Of a DNA stretch of 64,000 bases, positions 17,888-26,021 are shown one piece after another. Origin of the DNA: Winogradskyella wichelsiae (GTDB lineage Bacteria; Bacteroidota; Bacteroidia; Flavobacteriales; Flavobacteriaceae); the NCBI RefSeq assembly GCF_013403925.1, contig NZ_JABFDJ010000008.1, positions 1 to 64,000 on the forward strand, read 5' to 3'. How positions within the stretch are numbered: the first letter of the stretch is position 1; the number at the start of each line of letters is the position of its first letter. The position numbers were made by a program, and so were the translations under genes. A model generated the notes under the pieces. The model was not told the DNA's origin, did not search any database, and saw only the letters and a program-made list of their open reading frames with translations.

Positions 17888-17939
17888 GCATGCTAAAGTA
17901 ATTATTTAACAAGAAAATAATTACTAGTATATAGCATGC
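17888..17939 (+). other. Large stem-loop between the transketolase halves
   Basis: Outer arms GCATGCTA (17888-17895) and TAGCATGC (17932-17939); inner arms AGTAATTATTT (17897-17907) and AAATAATTACT (17915-17925) with a 7-nt loop. Together about 19 base pairs with a small internal bulge. No T tract follows, so it is not a standard terminator. It may stabilise the upstream mRNA or set the ratio of the two subunits. Confidence 0.7.
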
Positions 17940-17958
17940 GACAGTAAAAACACTACAT

Positions 17959-18912
17959 ATGAAAACATATACATACACAGAAAAAAAAGATACTAGAAGC
18001 GGATTTGGAGCAGGTTTAGCTGAATTAGGAAGAACAAATCCTAATGTAGTTGCACTTTGTGCTGATTTAATTGGATCCTTAAAAATGGACGAATTCATTA
18101 AAGAGAATCCTGAGCGTTTTTTCCAAATCGGAATCGCAGAAGCTAATATGATGGGGATTGCTGCAGGTTTAACAATTGGTGGAAAAATTCCTTTTACAGG
18201 AACTTTTGCTAACTTCTCTACAGGAAGAGTTTATGACCAAATACGTCAATCTATCGCTTACTCTGGTAAAAACGTAAAAGTTTGTGCATCGCATGCCGGA
18301 ATCACTTTAGGTGAAGATGGAGCAACGCATCAAATTTTAGAAGATATCGGATTAATGAAAATGTTGCCAGGAATGGTCGTTATTAATCCTTGTGATTACA
18401 ACCAAACAAAAGCAGCTACTTTAGCTATTGCAGACTATGATGGCCCTGTTTATTTAAGATTTGGTCGTCCTGCTGTCCCTGTTTTTACTCCTGCTGATCA
18501 GAAGTTCGAAATTGGGAAAGCTGTAAAATTCACAGAAGGTACAGATGTAACTATTGTTGCTACTGGTCATTTAGTTTGGGAAGCCTTAGAAGCATCAAAA
18601 GCATTAAATGAAGCTGGTATTTCTGCTGAAGTTATCAATATTCACACTATTAAACCTTTAGATGATAAAGCAATTTTAGACTCTGTTGCTAAAACAGGAT
18701 GTATTGTAACTGCTGAAGAGCATAATTACATGGGTGGTCTTGGAGAAAGTGTTGCTAGAGTTTTAGCTGAACACAACCCAACGCCTCAAGAGTTTGTTGC
18801 TACAAAAGATACTTTTGGAGAATCTGGTACTCCTGCTCAATTAATGGAGAAATACGGATTAAATAGTGAAGCAATTCAGAATGCGGTTAAAAAAGTATTG
18901 AAAAGGAAATAA
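17959..18912 (+). CDS. Transketolase, C-terminal subunit
   Basis: Second half of the split enzyme, 317 residues: the pyrimidine-binding domain with the cofactor-activating Glu in FQIGIAEANMMGIAAG, the GRVYDQIRQSIAYS segment, SHAGITLGEDGATHQ, and a C-terminal domain with NIHTIKPLD and TAEEHNYMGGLGE. It follows the N-terminal half by 125 nt holding the large hairpin. No separate TAnnTTTG box is seen in the spacer, so co-transcription is likely. Confidence 0.95.
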   Translation: MKTYTYTEKKDTRSGFGAGLAELGRTNPNVVALCADLIGSLKMDEFIKENPERFFQIGIAEANMMGIAAGLTIGGKIPFTGTFANFSTGRVYDQIRQSIAYSGKNVKVCASHAGITLGEDGATHQILEDIGLMKMLPGMVVINPCDYNQTKAATLAIADYDGPVYLRFGRPAVPVFTPADQKFEIGKAVKFTEGTDVTIVATGHLVWEALEASKALNEAGISAEVINIHTIKPLDDKAILDSVAKTGCIVTAEEHNYMGGLGESVARVLAEHNPTPQEFVATKDTFGESGTPAQLMEKYGLNSEAIQNAVKKVLKRK

Positions 18913-18970
18913 TTTTCTTCTGGCACCGTTTTTGAAAGTAAGTATTTTAATCTTAAAAAAAACGAACATT

Positions 18971-19570
18971 ATGAATAATTTAAAAAAATCAATTGTTGCC
19001 AGTGCATTTTTTGCTCTTGTTGGATTTACAGCAACAGCACAGAATGGAAATTCTTTCGGAATTAAAGGAGGTTTAAATTATAGCGCTAACGGTGACTATT
19101 TTGAATCTGCCAGCCAAGCTAGAAAATCTGATCGCAATATCGGTTATCATATTGGTGTTTTCGGAAAAATAGGAAATCAGCTTTATTTAAAGCCTGAGCT
19201 GATGTATACTGCTACTAAGAGTGATTACAACAGCGATGAGTTTTCTATGAAAAAAATTGATTTACCTGTTTTAATCGGTGTTCAAATAATAGGCCCACTT
19301 AGTGTTTTTGCAGGACCTTCATTTCAATACATTTTAGATACCGATTTTGAAGGTATTTCTGTTGATGATTTTGAAGAAGATTTCTCTGTAGGATTAAATT
19401 TTGGATTTGCACTTAGTTTCAATAACATCGGAATAGATCTAAGATATGAAAGAGGTTTTAATCATAACGAAGCTACCTTTATTAATAATAACTTAGAAAC
19501 AACTAATTTTCTAAATAGAATTGACACTAGGCCAGATCAATTAATTTTAAGTCTGTCACTAGCTCTTTAA
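18971..19570 (+). CDS. Outer membrane beta-barrel protein (PorT-like family)
   Basis: 199 residues from the ATG at 18971, which gives a signal peptide (about 1-24, ending ATAQ); a frame from 18932 adds a non-signal leader. The mature part is rich in alternating aromatic strands, beginning FGIKGGLNYS and continuing GYHIGVFGKIG, LYLKPELMYTA, LPVLIGV and IGIDLRYERGF, typical of small flavobacterial barrels. It may be co-transcribed with the transketolase genes (58-nt gap). Function unknown. Confidence 0.85.
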   Translation: MNNLKKSIVASAFFALVGFTATAQNGNSFGIKGGLNYSANGDYFESASQARKSDRNIGYHIGVFGKIGNQLYLKPELMYTATKSDYNSDEFSMKKIDLPVLIGVQIIGPLSVFAGPSFQYILDTDFEGISVDDFEEDFSVGLNFGFALSFNNIGIDLRYERGFNHNEATFINNNLETTNFLNRIDTRPDQLILSLSLAL

Positions 19571-19592
19571 GAAGTAAGAAAGATTTTTAAAC

Positions 19593-19624
19593 AAAAAAAG
19601 CCACTCAAATTGAGTGGCTTTTTT
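19593..19624. terminator. Bidirectional terminator
   Basis: AAAAAAAGCCACTCA (19593-19607), loop AAT, TGAGTGGCTTTTTT (19611-19624). The A run on the left and T run on the right let it end both the plus-strand barrel gene and the minus-strand lipoprotein gene. Confidence 0.88.
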
Positions 19625-19647
19625 ATCGCTACTTATTTAATGAAAAT

Positions 19648-20700
19648 TTATTCATTATAATTTATAGTAATATCTGCATCTAAATAATCTGGAGTTCCAT
19701 TATCATTAGTATCGATTAAAGTTACCGTATTAATCGTTATAACACCATTAGTTGTTACCCTTGATCTTTCAAATTCGTTAGATGCAAGCGTTGGCTCTAC
19801 CTCTCCAACATTAGTATCTACAGTATACGTAGTTGGTAGTAATTCATTAATCGTTAAAACACCATCGCCGTCATCATCTGCATCAACAAAGTTTGGTGCT
19901 AAATCTTCATCTGTATCATCATTAGTTACTTCTAAATCATTATCTAAATCTTCTATATACGAAGGTACACCATCGTTATCATGATCTCTAATACCAAACT
20001 GTACTAATTCAAACTTAAACATTAAGTTATCATAAGACGATCCTGTATTTATTCCTGAAAAATAAGCTAACCCTGAAGGTACAAACATGACTCCTAAACC
20101 AGGATTAACATGATTAACATTCCCGTTTTCATCAACGCTAAAGCCTAAGGAAGCATTAAACGTTGGCATTATAAGTTGCCAAGCTTTAATAACACCACCT
20201 GAAGTACCATCAAATTGTAAATCAAAAAATGCTGGAATTACACTTGAATCAAAATCATCTTCTTCACCTCCTAAAGCATCATTTATTGAAGTCCCCTCAT
20301 ATCTGACACTTATAGCATCTGTGAAGTAAGGAGAGCCACCGTCTCCTTGATACAAGTTTAATACATAGTAAGTGTAATTAGCCTCTAAATATGTAGTAGT
20401 TAACGTTTCTACTGCATCCATCAATAATGTAGAACCTTCTGGTACAGTTTCTCCATCTGCTAATTCTTCTATTATAATATCTGTGTATTTATAATCAGAT
20501 CCTGTTTCAAAAAAGCTAGAATTATAATAGTGAGATACCAAATATGTTACTATAGAATCATTATCTTTTTCTTGTTGTTCAGTCCTATCTTCCTCAATAA
20601 AAGATCCATCATCATCTCCATCATCATCACTCTTACAAGAAATAACAATTGTTATTAAAGCCATTAATAAAAGACCAAATTTTAAAGTTTTAATTTTCAT
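19648..20700 (-). CDS. FKBP-like lipoprotein with TSP type-3-like calcium repeats
   Basis: 350-residue lipoprotein: the SPII signal ends at LITIVISC (Cys about 22), followed by an Asp-rich linker. Residues about 130-240 resemble an FKBP-type peptidyl-prolyl isomerase (VIKAWQLIMPTF, then PGLGVMFVPSGLAYF). After it comes DHDNDGVPSYIEDLDNDLEVTND and DADDDGDGVLTINE, Asp-rich repeats like thrombospondin type 3 or EF-hand loops that bind calcium. A late DTNDNGTPDYLDAD repeat closes the protein. GldI is a related flavobacterial FKBP lipoprotein, but whether this one aids gliding or secretion is unknown. Confidence 0.8.
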   Translation of the reverse strand: MKIKTLKFGLLLMALITIVISCKSDDDGDDDGSFIEEDRTEQQEKDNDSIVTYLVSHYYNSSFFETGSDYKYTDIIIEELADGETVPEGSTLLMDAVETLTTTYLEANYTYYVLNLYQGDGGSPYFTDAISVRYEGTSINDALGGEEDDFDSSVIPAFFDLQFDGTSGGVIKAWQLIMPTFNASLGFSVDENGNVNHVNPGLGVMFVPSGLAYFSGINTGSSYDNLMFKFELVQFGIRDHDNDGVPSYIEDLDNDLEVTNDDTDEDLAPNFVDADDDGDGVLTINELLPTTYTVDTNVGEVEPTLASNEFERSRVTTNGVITINTVTLIDTNDNGTPDYLDADITINYNE

Positions 20701-20835
20701 ATAAGTTTATATTACCTGATTTTAAACTACTGCTGTTTATACAGGATGTTCATTATTCCTTAATTTTAACGCGCAAGATACAATAATATAATATTTTTGC
20801 ACTAATAGATTAACGTAGTTTTTATTAAAATAGAT

Positions 20836-21210
20836 ATGCGAATTGATAAATATTTATGGTGTGTACGCTATTACAAAACAAGAAGTATTGCCACTAAAGC
20901 CTGTAAAAAAGGACAAGTAAAAGTCAACGGTGCTGCAGTAAAACCTTCTAGAGAGGTTTTTCCAACTGATAAAATTGAACTTAGAAAAGATCAAGTTCTT
21001 TATCAACTCACAGTTAATGATTTACCTCCTAATCGAGTTGGTGCAAAACTTGTTGATTTGTACCGTGTTGATACCACTCCTAAATCTGCTTTTGAGGCTC
21101 AAGAACTTTTAAAGTACAGTAAAGATTATTATAGAAAAAAAGGAGCAGGACGACCAACAAAGAAGGACAGACGAGATATTGATGACTTTCGTGATGATGA
21201 CGAAGAGTAA
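20836..21210 (+). CDS. S4-domain RNA-binding protein (Hsp15-like)
   Basis: 124 residues. The S4 fold fills about 1-65 (MRIDKYLWCVRYYKTRSIAT, KACKKGQVKVNGAAVKPS), as in heat-shock protein Hsp15, which rescues stalled 50S subunits. The C-terminal tail is highly charged (RKKGAGRPTKKDRRDIDD then acidic), as in flavobacterial homologues. A TATTTTTG box lies 36 nt before the ATG. Confidence 0.9.
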   Translation: MRIDKYLWCVRYYKTRSIATKACKKGQVKVNGAAVKPSREVFPTDKIELRKDQVLYQLTVNDLPPNRVGAKLVDLYRVDTTPKSAFEAQELLKYSKDYYRKKGAGRPTKKDRRDIDDFRDDDEE

Positions 21211-21269
21211 TATTAAATAGTTTCTCTCTAAAAGACTAAGTGGCTTATTTTAAATAATATGCTTTAAAT

Positions 21270-21857
21270 ATGGATACTTTGAATAATAATTACTGGGCAG
21301 ATCTCTATATAAAACACAAAACAGGTTGGGATATTGGATATATCTCTACGCCTCTAAGATTGTATATTGATCAAATAAAAAATAAGAATTTAAAAGTTTT
21401 AATACCAGGTGCAGGAAACAGTTATGAAGCAGAATATTTATGGAATAACGGTTTTAAAAACATTTATATTTTAGATTTTGTAGAACAAGCTTTAAAAAAT
21501 TTTACAAACCGTGTTCCTGACTTCCCTAAAGATCAACTTATAAACTCAGATTTTTTTAAGTTAAATGATCGGTTTGATCTGATACTAGAACAAACATTTT
21601 TTTGTGCATTACAACCAAAATTTAGACATAAATATGCTAAACAAATGGACCAATTATTAAGATCTAATGGTAAACTTGTTGGCTTATTCTTTAATTTTGA
21701 ATTAACTACAGATGGCCCGCCTTTTGGAGGTTCCTTAATAGAATATCAATTATTATTTAAACAAGTTTTTAAAATTAAAATATTAGAACCTGCAATTAAT
21801 TCTATAAAAGAAAGGCAAGGTACAGAACTCTTTTTTATCTTTGAAAAAAAGAGTTAA
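21270..21857 (+). CDS. TPMT-family SAM-dependent methyltransferase
   Basis: 195 residues of the thiopurine methyltransferase type: NYWADLYIKHKTGWDIG at the start, the SAM-binding LKVLIPGAGNSYEAEYL, ILDFVEQAL, and FFKLNDRFDLILEQTFFCAL. Members methylate thiols, selenium or tellurium compounds, or halides; the substrate here is unknown. The stop codon overlaps the start of the next gene (TAATG), so the two are coupled. Confidence 0.87.
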   Translation: MDTLNNNYWADLYIKHKTGWDIGYISTPLRLYIDQIKNKNLKVLIPGAGNSYEAEYLWNNGFKNIYILDFVEQALKNFTNRVPDFPKDQLINSDFFKLNDRFDLILEQTFFCALQPKFRHKYAKQMDQLLRSNGKLVGLFFNFELTTDGPPFGGSLIEYQLLFKQVFKIKILEPAINSIKERQGTELFFIFEKKS

Positions 21858-22360
21858 TGGCACTTACAAAAAATACGATTCTAAGTCACAAAGAGATTGA
21901 GCATAAAATAAAACGTATAGCTTATCAAATTTACGAGAGCAATGTTGATGAAACAGAACTAATTATTGCGGGTATTGACAGTAATGGTTATTTACTAGCT
22001 AAAAAAATAAAAGCGAATTTAGATAAGATATCTAATATAGAATCTACCTTATGTAAGGTAAATATCAATAAACCAGAACCTACAGCACCTATAAAAACCT
22101 CTATACCTGCAGAAGATTATACAAATAAATCTTTAGTTCTTGTAGATGATGTCTTAAACTCAGGAAGCACATTAATATATGGTATTAAACACTTTTTAGA
22201 TGTTCCTTTAAAACAGTTTAAAACTGCAGTATTAGTGAATCGTAATCACAAGAAATATCCTGTAAAAGCCGATTTTAAAGGAATTTCACTTTCTACATCC
22301 TTATACGAGCATGTGCATGTTAACTTATCAAAACAACCTTATGAGGCTTATTTAGATTAA
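21857..22360 (+). CDS. Phosphoribosyltransferase-domain protein
   Basis: 167 residues of type I phosphoribosyltransferase fold, with the PRPP-binding motif SLVLVDDVLNSGSTLIYGI (D97/D98). Similar flavobacterial proteins are placed near PyrR or hypoxanthine phosphoribosyltransferases, but substrate and regulatory role cannot be decided. It is coupled to the methyltransferase and its end overlaps the convergent aroK gene by 9 nt. Confidence 0.85.
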   Translation: MALTKNTILSHKEIEHKIKRIAYQIYESNVDETELIIAGIDSNGYLLAKKIKANLDKISNIESTLCKVNINKPEPTAPIKTSIPAEDYTNKSLVLVDDVLNSGSTLIYGIKHFLDVPLKQFKTAVLVNRNHKKYPVKADFKGISLSTSLYEHVHVNLSKQPYEAYLD

Positions 22361-22873
22361 TTGCGATTGTAATTCTTCTAAAATTTCACTTTGTAGTTTA
22401 TGATCTGTATTAATGACATGATGAGCCAGGCTGTAGTATTGAGAACGCTCAAACAAATGTTTACCAATAAACTCTGTTAAATCTTCTTTTGAAGCCATGT
22501 GACTAATTAAAGGGCGTTTTTCTTTTTCTGTAAATAAGCGATCTACTAAAAGAGGAATAGAAAGTTTCAAATAAAAACTTACTACTTTCGAGTTATTTAT
22601 TAACAACTCCATATTATTGCTGTAACAAGGCGTGCCCCCACCTAAAGCTAAAACGATATTTTCAGAAGTGCCAATAATATCTTTTAAATACGCTGTTTCT
22701 TTTTTCCTAAAATAAATCTCCCCTTTGGTTTTAAATATTTCTCCTACTGAAGCTGTTTCTTTATCCGAAATATAATCATCTAGATCTAAAAAACTGTATT
22801 TTAAGGCCGTAGCCAATTCTTTACCAAGAGTAGATTTTCCTGATCCCATATAACCTAATAAAACGATAATCAT
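22352..22873 (-). CDS. aroK: Shikimate kinase
   Basis: Phosphorylates shikimate at the 3-hydroxyl in aromatic amino acid synthesis. The ATG at 22873 gives 173 residues starting MIIVLLGYMGSGKSTLGKEL, where the Walker A motif sits immediately as in all AroK proteins; a frame from 22966 would add a Phe-rich leader with no counterpart. Other signatures: FLDLDDYI, the FRKKE shikimate-binding Arg, LALGGGTPC and RPLI in the lid. Confidence 0.95.
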   Translation of the reverse strand: MIIVLLGYMGSGKSTLGKELATALKYSFLDLDDYISDKETASVGEIFKTKGEIYFRKKETAYLKDIIGTSENIVLALGGGTPCYSNNMELLINNSKVVSFYLKLSIPLLVDRLFTEKEKRPLISHMASKEDLTEFIGKHLFERSQYYSLAHHVINTDHKLQSEILEELQSQLI

Positions 22874-22946
22874 AATGCTTATAAATTGATTATTAAACTG
22901 ATAGCTTTTAACACAACAAAAAAACGAAAAAAAATTAAAAAAAGTG

Positions 22947-22976
22947 TTGTTAACTTCAATAAACATTATATATTTG
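22947..22976 (+). promoter_or_regulatory. Promoter of the first tRNA-Lys gene
   Basis: TTG at 22947-22949, 19-nt spacer, TATATTTG at 22969-22976, 24 nt before the tRNA. The same TATATTTGCACC sequence precedes the second copy. Confidence 0.7.
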
Positions 22977-23000
22977 CACCCTCGTTAGAAAAAACGAAAA

Positions 23001-23073
23001 GACCAGTTAGCTCAGTTGGCAGAGCATCTCCCTTTTAAGGAGAGGGTCCTGGGTTCGAGCCCCAGACTGGTCA
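23001..23073 (+). tRNA. tRNA-Lys (anticodon TTT), copy 1
   Basis: 73 nt, acceptor arms GACCAGT and ACTGGTC with discriminator A. D arm AGCTCAGTTGGCAGAGC, anticodon loop CTTTTAA giving TTT, T arm GGGTTCGAGCCCC. CCA is not encoded. Confidence 0.98.
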
Positions 23074-23081
23074 CTAAAATT

Positions 23082-23107
23082 GTTAAGCGTGATGCTTAGC
23101 TTTTTTT
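23082..23107 (+). terminator. Terminator after tRNA-Lys copy 1
   Basis: GTTAAGC (23082-23088), loop GTGAT, GCTTAGC (23094-23100, one G-T pair), then T7. Confidence 0.8.
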
Positions 23108-23171
23108 ATGAATAAATTGCCAACAAAAAAATAGACATTTAAAAAAAATTAAATTTTTATAGATTCTATTC

Positions 23172-23200
23172 TTTGTATTTAGATAAAGGTGTTATATTTG
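23172..23200 (+). promoter_or_regulatory. Promoter of the second tRNA-Lys gene
   Basis: TTTG at 23172-23175, 17-nt spacer, TATATTTG at 23193-23200, 22 nt before the tRNA. Confidence 0.75.
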
Positions 23201-23222
23201 CACCCCGTTATAAAAACATAAC

Positions 23223-23295
23223 GACCAGTTAGCTCAGTTGGCAGAGCATCTCCCTTTTAAGGAGAGGGTCCTGGGTTCGAGCCCCAGACTGGTCA
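23223..23295 (+). tRNA. tRNA-Lys (anticodon TTT), copy 2
   Basis: Identical over 73 nt to the copy at 23001, 222 nt downstream. It has its own promoter and terminator, so each copy is an independent unit. Confidence 0.98.
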
Positions 23296-23302
23296 CAGAA
23301 AA

Positions 23303-23331
23303 AAGTTAAGCATTAATGCTTAACTTTTTTT
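23303..23331 (+). terminator. Terminator after tRNA-Lys copy 2
   Basis: GTTAAGC (23305-23311) pairs with GCTTAAC (23318-23324), extended by flanking A/T pairs and followed by T7. Confidence 0.85.
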
Positions 23332-23355
23332 ATATATTTACTTCATATTTATTTT

Positions 23356-23439
23356 GCGCACGTGGCGGAATTGGTAGACGCGCCAGCTTGAGGGGTTGGT
23401 GGACATTAGTCCGTGGAAGTTCGAATCTTCTCGTGCGCA
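23356..23439 (+). tRNA. tRNA-Leu (anticodon GAG)
   Basis: 84 nt, class II tRNA. Acceptor arms GCGCACG and CGTGCGC, discriminator A; anticodon stem CCAGC/GTTGG with loop TTGAGGG giving GAG; a long variable arm; T arm GAAGTTCGAATCTTC. CCA is not encoded. Confidence 0.97.
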
Positions 23440-23608
23440 CAATTTACTTTATCACACTCTTATTTCTTACTTTATCAGACCCTCTTCTTTCTTACTTCAC
23501 TCCACCTTCTTTCTTAGTTTTTATAAGTTGATCCTAAATTCGTTTTCTTTTTCTTACAATTTTTTCTATATTTTTTGTTAATTATAGCCTTCTTATCAGT
23601 ATAAAGAC

Positions 23609-23616
23609 TACTTTTG
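23609..23616 (+). promoter_or_regulatory. Candidate promoter/operator of the carotenoid operon
   Basis: TACTTTTG matches the -7 box, 21 nt before the regulator ATG, but no TTTG lies at the usual -33 spacing. It overlaps a loose inverted repeat TTTTGT (23612-23617) / ACAAAA (23629-23634) that could be an operator for the MerR-type regulator itself. Confidence 0.35.
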
Positions 23617-23637
23617 TTTAACTATTTTACAAAAAAA

Positions 23638-24537
23638 ATGAACAACATTAAGAACAGATTCAGCATAAAGGATCTTGAAAATCTTACAGGTATTAAAGCT
23701 CACACTATTAGAATATGGGAAAAAAGATATAATCTACTTGAGCCTAAACGTACAGAAACCAATATTAGGTATTATGACTTGGCTAGTTTTCAAAAATTAC
23801 TTAATGTAAAGTACCTTAATAGCAATGGCTATAAAATATCTAAAATAGCGACCATTGAACCTCAAGAAATACCCCAATTAGTTAGAGAACTTGCCACCAA
23901 AACTAATTTAGACAGCCATGCTATAAATGCATTTAAATTAGCTATGATTAATTTTGATCAAGCATTATTTTATAAAACATACGAAACGCTACTAACAGAA
24001 AAGTCTTTTGAGAATATTTTTTATAACATCTTTATACCATTACTTACAGAAATTGGGCTACTGTGGCAGACAGATACTATAACGCCAGCTCACGAGCATT
24101 TTATATCCATATTAATTCGTCAGAAAATTTTAATAAATACAGAAAAAGTACAATCTAAACAATCACATCATCCCGTTAAGACTTTTGTACTTTATTTACC
24201 CGACAACGAAATACACGACCTTGGTTTAACTTTTATTAATCACGAAGTAATAAGTAATGGACACAGATCTATATTTCTAGGGCAGAGCGTTCCTTTAGAG
24301 AGTTTAATAGAGCTTAAAAATTATTATGACGATATTACATTCATATCCTATTTCACTATAAAGCCAGAAAAAGAAAATTTATTAACTTACATTGATCAAT
24401 TTAACGAACTCTTACTAAAGGATTCAACTTCAAATTTCTGGATTTTAGGTAATAGAGTTAATGATTTAGATACAGAAGAATTACCAAACAATGTAATTAC
24501 ATATAAAACGATTAAATCTCTAACCGACGCACTATAA
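23638..24537 (+). CDS. CarH/LitR-like MerR regulator with B12-binding domain
   Basis: Predicted adenosylcobalamin-dependent light-sensing repressor of the carotenoid genes beside it. The ATG at 23638 gives 299 residues; a TTG-started extension of 8 residues is less likely. A MerR helix-turn-helix spans about 8-75 (FSIKDLENLTGIKAHTIRIWEKRY). The helical cap domain holds W143-x9-E153-H154, the signature of photosensory B12 regulators, and the Rossmann-like domain carries ExHxxG (E191, H193, G196), the base-off cobalamin ligand. The residue after the Trp is Gln144, where Thermus CarH has a His used in its light-adapted state. It is 1 nt upstream of crtI. Confidence 0.9.
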   Translation: MNNIKNRFSIKDLENLTGIKAHTIRIWEKRYNLLEPKRTETNIRYYDLASFQKLLNVKYLNSNGYKISKIATIEPQEIPQLVRELATKTNLDSHAINAFKLAMINFDQALFYKTYETLLTEKSFENIFYNIFIPLLTEIGLLWQTDTITPAHEHFISILIRQKILINTEKVQSKQSHHPVKTFVLYLPDNEIHDLGLTFINHEVISNGHRSIFLGQSVPLESLIELKNYYDDITFISYFTIKPEKENLLTYIDQFNELLLKDSTSNFWILGNRVNDLDTEELPNNVITYKTIKSLTDAL

Positions 24538-24538
24538 A

Positions 24539-25999
24539 ATGAGTAAAACAATTTCCATAATAGGTTCTGGTTTTTCAGCACTATCTGCTTCTTGCTATTT
24601 AGCAAAAGCCGGATACAACGTTTCTATATACGAAAAGAATGATTCAGTTGGCGGTAGAGCAAGACAAATAACAAAAGACGGTTTCACTTTTGATATTGGT
24701 CCAAGTTGGTATTGGATGCCTGATATATTCGATAAATTTTTTAACGATTTTGGTAAAAAAACAAGCGATTATTATCATCTCGATAAATTAAGTCCTGCGT
24801 ATAAGATTTTCTTTTCTGATGATGTTATTACTATCGGGGATCATATGGATCAAATCTGTAAAGAATTTGAACGTATAGAAAAAGGAAGTTCAGTTCCCTT
24901 GCGAAACTTTATAACTAAAGCTCAAGACAACTATAATATTGCCATAAACAAAATTGTATTAAAACCAGGTCTATCACCCTTAGAACTTGTGACTACAGAT
25001 ACAGTTACTCGCTTAGATCAATTTTATAAAACCATCAGTTCTGAAGTTCGTAAAAATTTTAAGAATCCTAAATTAATTTCAACATTAGAATTCCCTGTAT
25101 TGTTCTTAGGAGCAAAACCTAATCAAACGCCCTCATTTTATAGTTTTATGAATTTTGCTGATTTTGGCTTAGGAACTTGGCACCCTAAAGGTGGTATGTA
25201 CGAAATTGTGAAAGCAATGAAAAGTTTAGCTGAAAGTTTAGGAGTCACCATTCACACTAATAGTAATGTTGAAAAAATTAGTGTAGAAAATAAAAAAGCA
25301 AAGAGTATTATTGTTAATGGAAAAACAATAACTTGTGATGTGATTTTAAGTGGAGCAGACTATCACCATTCAGAAACACTTTTAGATAAAAACTACAGAC
25401 AATACAGTGATGCATATTGGGATAGTCGCACCTTTGCACCTTCTTCTCTACTCTTTTACGTAGGTATTAATAAGAAATTAGAAAATGTAGAGCATCATAA
25501 TTTATTTTTTGATACTGATTTCGAAAATCATGCAGAAGAGATTTATGATGATCCAAAATGGCCTAAAAATCCATTATTTTATGTTAACTTTCCTTCTATT
25601 ACCGATAAAAGTATGGCACCTGAAGGTTGCGAAACAGGATTTTTTCTTATTCCAATTGCACCAGGACTAGAAGATACAACTGAATTACGTGAAAAATATT
25701 TTAAATTGATTATTGATCGATTTGAAAAAAAAACAGGACAAAATTTAAATAAACACATACTTTTTAAAGAATCTTACTGTGTTAATGATTTTATAGATGA
25801 TTACAATTCTTATAAAGGAAATGCTTACGGAATGGCCAACACATTAATGCAAACCGCTTTTTTAAGGCCAAAATTAAAAAGTAAAAAAGTAGACAGTCTC
25901 TATTTTACAGGACAACTTACTGTGCCTGGACCAGGAGTACCACCCGCTTTAATTTCAGGAAAGCTTGTTGCTGAACTGATTCAAAAAAATGAAGTTTAA
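24539..25999 (+). CDS. crtI: Phytoene desaturase
   Basis: FAD enzyme that desaturates phytoene to lycopene at the membrane. 486 residues, normal for CrtI. The dinucleotide-binding N-terminus reads SIIGSGFSALSASCYLAKAG followed by VSIYEKNDSVGGRA, and DIGPSWYWMP follows. The C-terminal signature GQLTVPGPGVPPALISGKLVAE is intact. It follows the CarH-like gene by 1 nt and precedes crtB by 22 nt, so one mRNA is very likely. Confidence 0.96.
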   Translation: MSKTISIIGSGFSALSASCYLAKAGYNVSIYEKNDSVGGRARQITKDGFTFDIGPSWYWMPDIFDKFFNDFGKKTSDYYHLDKLSPAYKIFFSDDVITIGDHMDQICKEFERIEKGSSVPLRNFITKAQDNYNIAINKIVLKPGLSPLELVTTDTVTRLDQFYKTISSEVRKNFKNPKLISTLEFPVLFLGAKPNQTPSFYSFMNFADFGLGTWHPKGGMYEIVKAMKSLAESLGVTIHTNSNVEKISVENKKAKSIIVNGKTITCDVILSGADYHHSETLLDKNYRQYSDAYWDSRTFAPSSLLFYVGINKKLENVEHHNLFFDTDFENHAEEIYDDPKWPKNPLFYVNFPSITDKSMAPEGCETGFFLIPIAPGLEDTTELREKYFKLIIDRFEKKTGQNLNKHILFKESYCVNDFIDDYNSYKGNAYGMANTLMQTAFLRPKLKSKKVDSLYFTGQLTVPGPGVPPALISGKLVAELIQKNEV

Positions 26000-26021
26000 C
26001 AACTAAGAAAAAATTACACCT

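Noticed and set aside
17888..17939. The transketolase spacer hairpin as an intrinsic terminator.
   Set aside because: No T tract follows on either strand, and the downstream gene has no clear promoter of its own.
23001..23439. The tRNA cluster as an integration site of a mobile element.
   Set aside because: No integrase, attachment-like repeat of a tRNA end, or foreign gene block lies beside it. The duplicate tRNA-Lys copies are full units.
23316..23581. Two short frames across tRNA-Leu and its downstream sequence.
   Set aside because: They read through the tRNA gene and have Ser/Phe-rich composition. They are not genes.
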